DNA of 64,000 nt, from the NCBI GenBank assembly GCA_964593705.1, contig CAZQIV010000002.1:62001-126000 (forward strand). Direction: 5' to 3'. Source of the stretch: SABY01 sp964593705 (GTDB taxonomy: Bacteria > Bacteroidota > Bacteroidia > Bacteroidales > 4484-276). Under the pieces are notes generated by a model that worked only from the letters and a program-made list of their open reading frames with translations, was not told the DNA's origin and did no database searches. Below are positions 61,400 through 64,000 of the stretch, in pieces. Numbering within the stretch: position 1 is the first letter of the stretch; each line of letters opens with the position of its first letter. A program made the position numbers and the translations under genes.

Positions 61400-63835
61400 A
61401 TGGCTGAAAGGAAAAAAATAGACATACTTGTTGTTGACGATAGGGAAGAAAACCTTTTAGCCATCGAAAGCATCATCGATACTGATGAAATCAATCTCAA
61501 AAAAGCGCTTTCGGGTAATGAGGCATTAGGCCTGATGTTCGATTACGATTTTGCACTTGTATTGATGGATGTGCAAATGCCGGGCATGGACGGCTTCGAA
61601 ACCGCCGAGCTCATGCGTGGGTCGGATAAAACACGGCACATCCCTATTATATTCATTACAGCCATCAACAAAGAAAAAAAACATATTTTCAGGGGCTATG
61701 ATGCCGGTGCAGTCGATTATATTACCAAGCCTTTTGATCCGGATATCTTACTCAGTAAGATTAATGTGTTTATCGACCTTTACCAGCAACGCAACACCCT
61801 GGAGGAGCTTACACGCAAGCTCGAATCCACAATTTCCGAACTCATATCCTCGCGCGAACAACTCAAGCTTAGTGAAGAAAAGTACAAGGATATTTTCCAA
61901 AATGCCAACGAGGGAATTTTCATCCTAAAACATCAAAAAATCATCTTCAACAATCCTAAAACTGAAGAAATTCTTGCAGGGGAAAAAAGAACCCTTTCTC
62001 AAAAAAGATTTATTGATTATGTTCATCCTGAGTTTCAACAGATGCTGGAAAGCGAACATTTCGACAAACTAAAAATCAAAACCCATGACAAACGGACTGC
62101 ACTAAAAATATTCTCAGGCTCGGAGGAAATAAAGTGGATTGAAATAAATTCGGTAAACATCAATTGGGAAGGCGAAAATGCAATATTGAACTTTATCAGC
62201 GACATATCCGAAAGAAAACAAGCAGAAGAAGAGATTAAAAGAGCTAAAAATCTTGCCGAACAGGCAAGCCGCACGAAGAGTGAATTTTTAGCCAACATGA
62301 GCCACGAAATACGCACCCCGCTCAATGGCATTATTGGAATGACCGAACTGGCATTGATGAGCCAGCTTAATGATGAACAAAAAGAACGTATTGAGGCTGT
62401 AAAATATTCGGGAGAATCACTGCTCGACATCATTAATGATATACTTGATATCTCAAAAATTGAAGCACGGAAACTGGAGCTGGATTCAGTTAAATTTAGT
62501 TTGAGGGGCGTGATAGAAAAAGTGCTACGCCCACTTGCATCAAAAACTGCTGTAAAAAATGTAGAACTCATCCTTGATATCCGGCATAAACTTCATGACA
62601 CCTATATTGGCGATCCGGTTCGTTTACGACAGATATTATTTAATTTGCTTGGCAATGCTATAAAATTTACAGAAGAAGGTGAAGTGAAGCTTACGGTTAC
62701 ATCCATAAAAAAAGAAGAGGATAAACATGTTCTTGAATTTTCGATAACTGATACTGGTATTGGTATTCCAGACGATAAAATCGGAAACCTTTTTAAATCA
62801 TTTAGCCAGGCTGATAATTCTACTTCGAGGAAATATGGCGGAACAGGATTAGGATTGGTTATTAGTAAGAGCCTTGTTGAAATGATGGGCGGGAAGGTTA
62901 AAGTAAAAAGCGCTGAAGGCCTTGGCAGTACTTTTAGTTTTGATATTATCGTACAAAAATCTTCAGCTTCCAAACAACAAAGCGATACAGAATTGCTGCC
63001 ACAACTCCTCGAAAAACATTTCCTTATTGTTGACGATAACACCACCAATCGTAAAATACTTTCCGGATTGCTCGATTACCTGAATATTCAGTATCAACTT
63101 GCTGAAGATGGCAAAATTGCCTACGAAAAAATTCTTCGCCAGGGTGAGACTAAAAACCCCTTCGACATCATTTTGTTGGATTACCACATGCCGGTAATGG
63201 ATGGCCTGGAAATGGCTAAATTGTTAAAACGGGAAAATAAAATAAATCCACCTCCCGATATCGTTCTGCTCTCATCCAATGATGTGAACATACAACGAAA
63301 TAAATTAAGCGAATACGGGATTAACCGATACCTGATAAAACCCATTTTCAGGAATGAACTAATTAAAGTTTTGAATGAATTGCTTAGTTTCGATCTCCGC
63401 AAGACAATTCCAATAAAAAATTCTACACAAAAGCAAAAAAATACACTGGAAAAAAGCTACAATATTTTACTGGCCGAAGACAACCTTATCAATCAAAAAT
63501 TAGCCAACGGATTGCTTCAAAACCTGGGTTGTAAAGTTACCATTGTTGATAATGGGAAAAAAGCTGTGGATATTCTAAATCATAATAAATTTGATATTAT
63601 TTTCATGGATATTCAGATGCCCGAAATGGATGGTTACGAAGCCACCGTGATCATCCGTGATATGGAAAAAATAAAAGGCATCCACACACCCGTAATTGCC
63701 ATGACTGCCAATGCTATGAAAGGTGACCGTGAAAAATGCATCAACGCGGGCATGGATGAATATGTTACCAAACCGATTAGCCTGAAAAGCATCACAGAGG
63801 CCATTAAAAGCCTTGATATCAATCCAAACTCATAA
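61400..63835 (+). CDS. Hybrid sensor histidine kinase with three receiver domains
   Basis: 811 residues, cytoplasmic, without membrane helices. In order: N-terminal receiver (VVDDREENLL; phospho-acceptor Asp57 in VLMDVQMPGMDG), coiled coil, PAS domain (residues about 160-270), HisKA with His302 in NMSHEIRTPLNG, GHKL ATPase (NAIKFTEEGEV; DTGIGIPDDKI; GGTGLGLVIS), then two more receivers (DIILLDYHMPVMDG and DIIFMDIQMPEMDG). The start receiver suggests control by another kinase, and the end receivers suggest an internal phosphorelay. The sensor gene that begins 20 bp downstream may be that partner. Confidence 0.95.
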   Translation: MAERKKIDILVVDDREENLLAIESIIDTDEINLKKALSGNEALGLMFDYDFALVLMDVQMPGMDGFETAELMRGSDKTRHIPIIFITAINKEKKHIFRGYDAGAVDYITKPFDPDILLSKINVFIDLYQQRNTLEELTRKLESTISELISSREQLKLSEEKYKDIFQNANEGIFILKHQKIIFNNPKTEEILAGEKRTLSQKRFIDYVHPEFQQMLESEHFDKLKIKTHDKRTALKIFSGSEEIKWIEINSVNINWEGENAILNFISDISERKQAEEEIKRAKNLAEQASRTKSEFLANMSHEIRTPLNGIIGMTELALMSQLNDEQKERIEAVKYSGESLLDIINDILDISKIEARKLELDSVKFSLRGVIEKVLRPLASKTAVKNVELILDIRHKLHDTYIGDPVRLRQILFNLLGNAIKFTEEGEVKLTVTSIKKEEDKHVLEFSITDTGIGIPDDKIGNLFKSFSQADNSTSRKYGGTGLGLVISKSLVEMMGGKVKVKSAEGLGSTFSFDIIVQKSSASKQQSDTELLPQLLEKHFLIVDDNTTNRKILSGLLDYLNIQYQLAEDGKIAYEKILRQGETKNPFDIILLDYHMPVMDGLEMAKLLKRENKINPPPDIVLLSSNDVNIQRNKLSEYGINRYLIKPIFRNELIKVLNELLSFDLRKTIPIKNSTQKQKNTLEKSYNILLAEDNLINQKLANGLLQNLGCKVTIVDNGKKAVDILNHNKFDIIFMDIQMPEMDGYEATVIIRDMEKIKGIHTPVIAMTANAMKGDREKCINAGMDEYVTKPISLKSITEAIKSLDINPNS

Positions 63836-63855
63836 TCAATAAAAAATCGCGATTC

Positions 63856-64000
63856 ATGAAGAAATGGTTTCTCAACCTCAAGATAAAACAACGTCTCAAT
63901 GCCATGACTGCAATATCCATCATAAGTATTTTGCTTATTGGATATGCATCTTATTATTTTTTTAGAACCACGAGGGTATTAACTCTGGTGCTTACCGAGC
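63856..64000 (+). CDS. Membrane sensor protein, cut off by the window end
   Basis: ATG 63856 starts 48 visible codons: MKKWFLNLKIKQRLNAMTAI then a membrane helix (SIISILLIGYASYYFF). The start resembles four-helix-bundle sensor kinases or chemoreceptors. It lies 20 bp after the hybrid kinase on the same strand. Confidence 0.65.
   Translation, partial: MKKWFLNLKIKQRLNAMTAISIISILLIGYASYYFFRTTRVLTLVLTE

Overview
The window comes from a Bacteroidota genome, probably class Bacteroidia. The evidence is the gldD-gldE-ssb gene order, a secreted protein with a type IX secretion C-terminal sorting domain, long PKD/Ig-like repeat proteins, a heterodimeric methylmalonyl-CoA mutase, LytS/LytTR signalling, DUF4136 and M64 secreted proteins, and promoter-like TAnnTTTG boxes. 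One run of exactly 100 N (45649-45748) marks a scaffold gap of unknown true length, so this is a draft or metagenome assembly.

Layout. 1-16 kb: end of a repeat-rich secreted protein; methylmalonyl-CoA mutase operon (mutA-mutB); an RND efflux operon (adaptor, permease, TolC) divergent from a LytS-type kinase and LytTR regulator. 15.6-20.4 kb: an AT-rich restriction-modification module (N6 methyltransferase plus a small PD-(D/E)XK protein) between copies of a 23-bp direct repeat, with an attC-like inverted repeat at its 3' side and an N-terminally truncated AbiEii protein beyond. 20.7-37.5 kb: mainly housekeeping genes (HD hydrolase, M64 peptidase, STAS protein, CoA-acylating aldehyde dehydrogenase, 3'-5' exonuclease, mnmD, arginine decarboxylase, gldD/gldE/ssb, a TPR histidine kinase, metF, plsC, nitrilase). 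37.5-54 kb: accessory and decaying DNA: an MNT gene with a scrap of its HEPN partner, a sigma-factor/membrane-protein fusion, an unrecognised two-gene envelope operon, a type I restriction locus with lesions in hsdM, a KilA-N gene and hsdR, two DUF6922 loci (one with and one without its AbiEii partner), and a PIN toxin pair. 54-64 kb: a T9SS cargo protein, a mobile-looking DUF4143 ATPase, a DUF4136 lipoprotein and beta-barrel pair, udk, and a large hybrid histidine kinase followed by a truncated sensor gene.

The most distinctive signal is in the repeats. A 228-bp element rich in hairpins occurs twice, differing at only about two bases. One copy interrupts hsdR, and its exact removal restores the reading frame. 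A separate superfamily of intergenic modules has TTAG...CTAA inverted ends and unrelated cores. These modules chain together sharing a TAATTA junction, one sits inside the efflux operon, and several repeat boundaries fall exactly on stop codons. I cannot show that any of this is an unknown system. The best candidates for follow-up are the 228-bp element, the TTAG modules, the restriction module with cassette-like boundaries, the overlapping DUF6922/AbiEii pair, and the 39.6-41.7 kb envelope operon.
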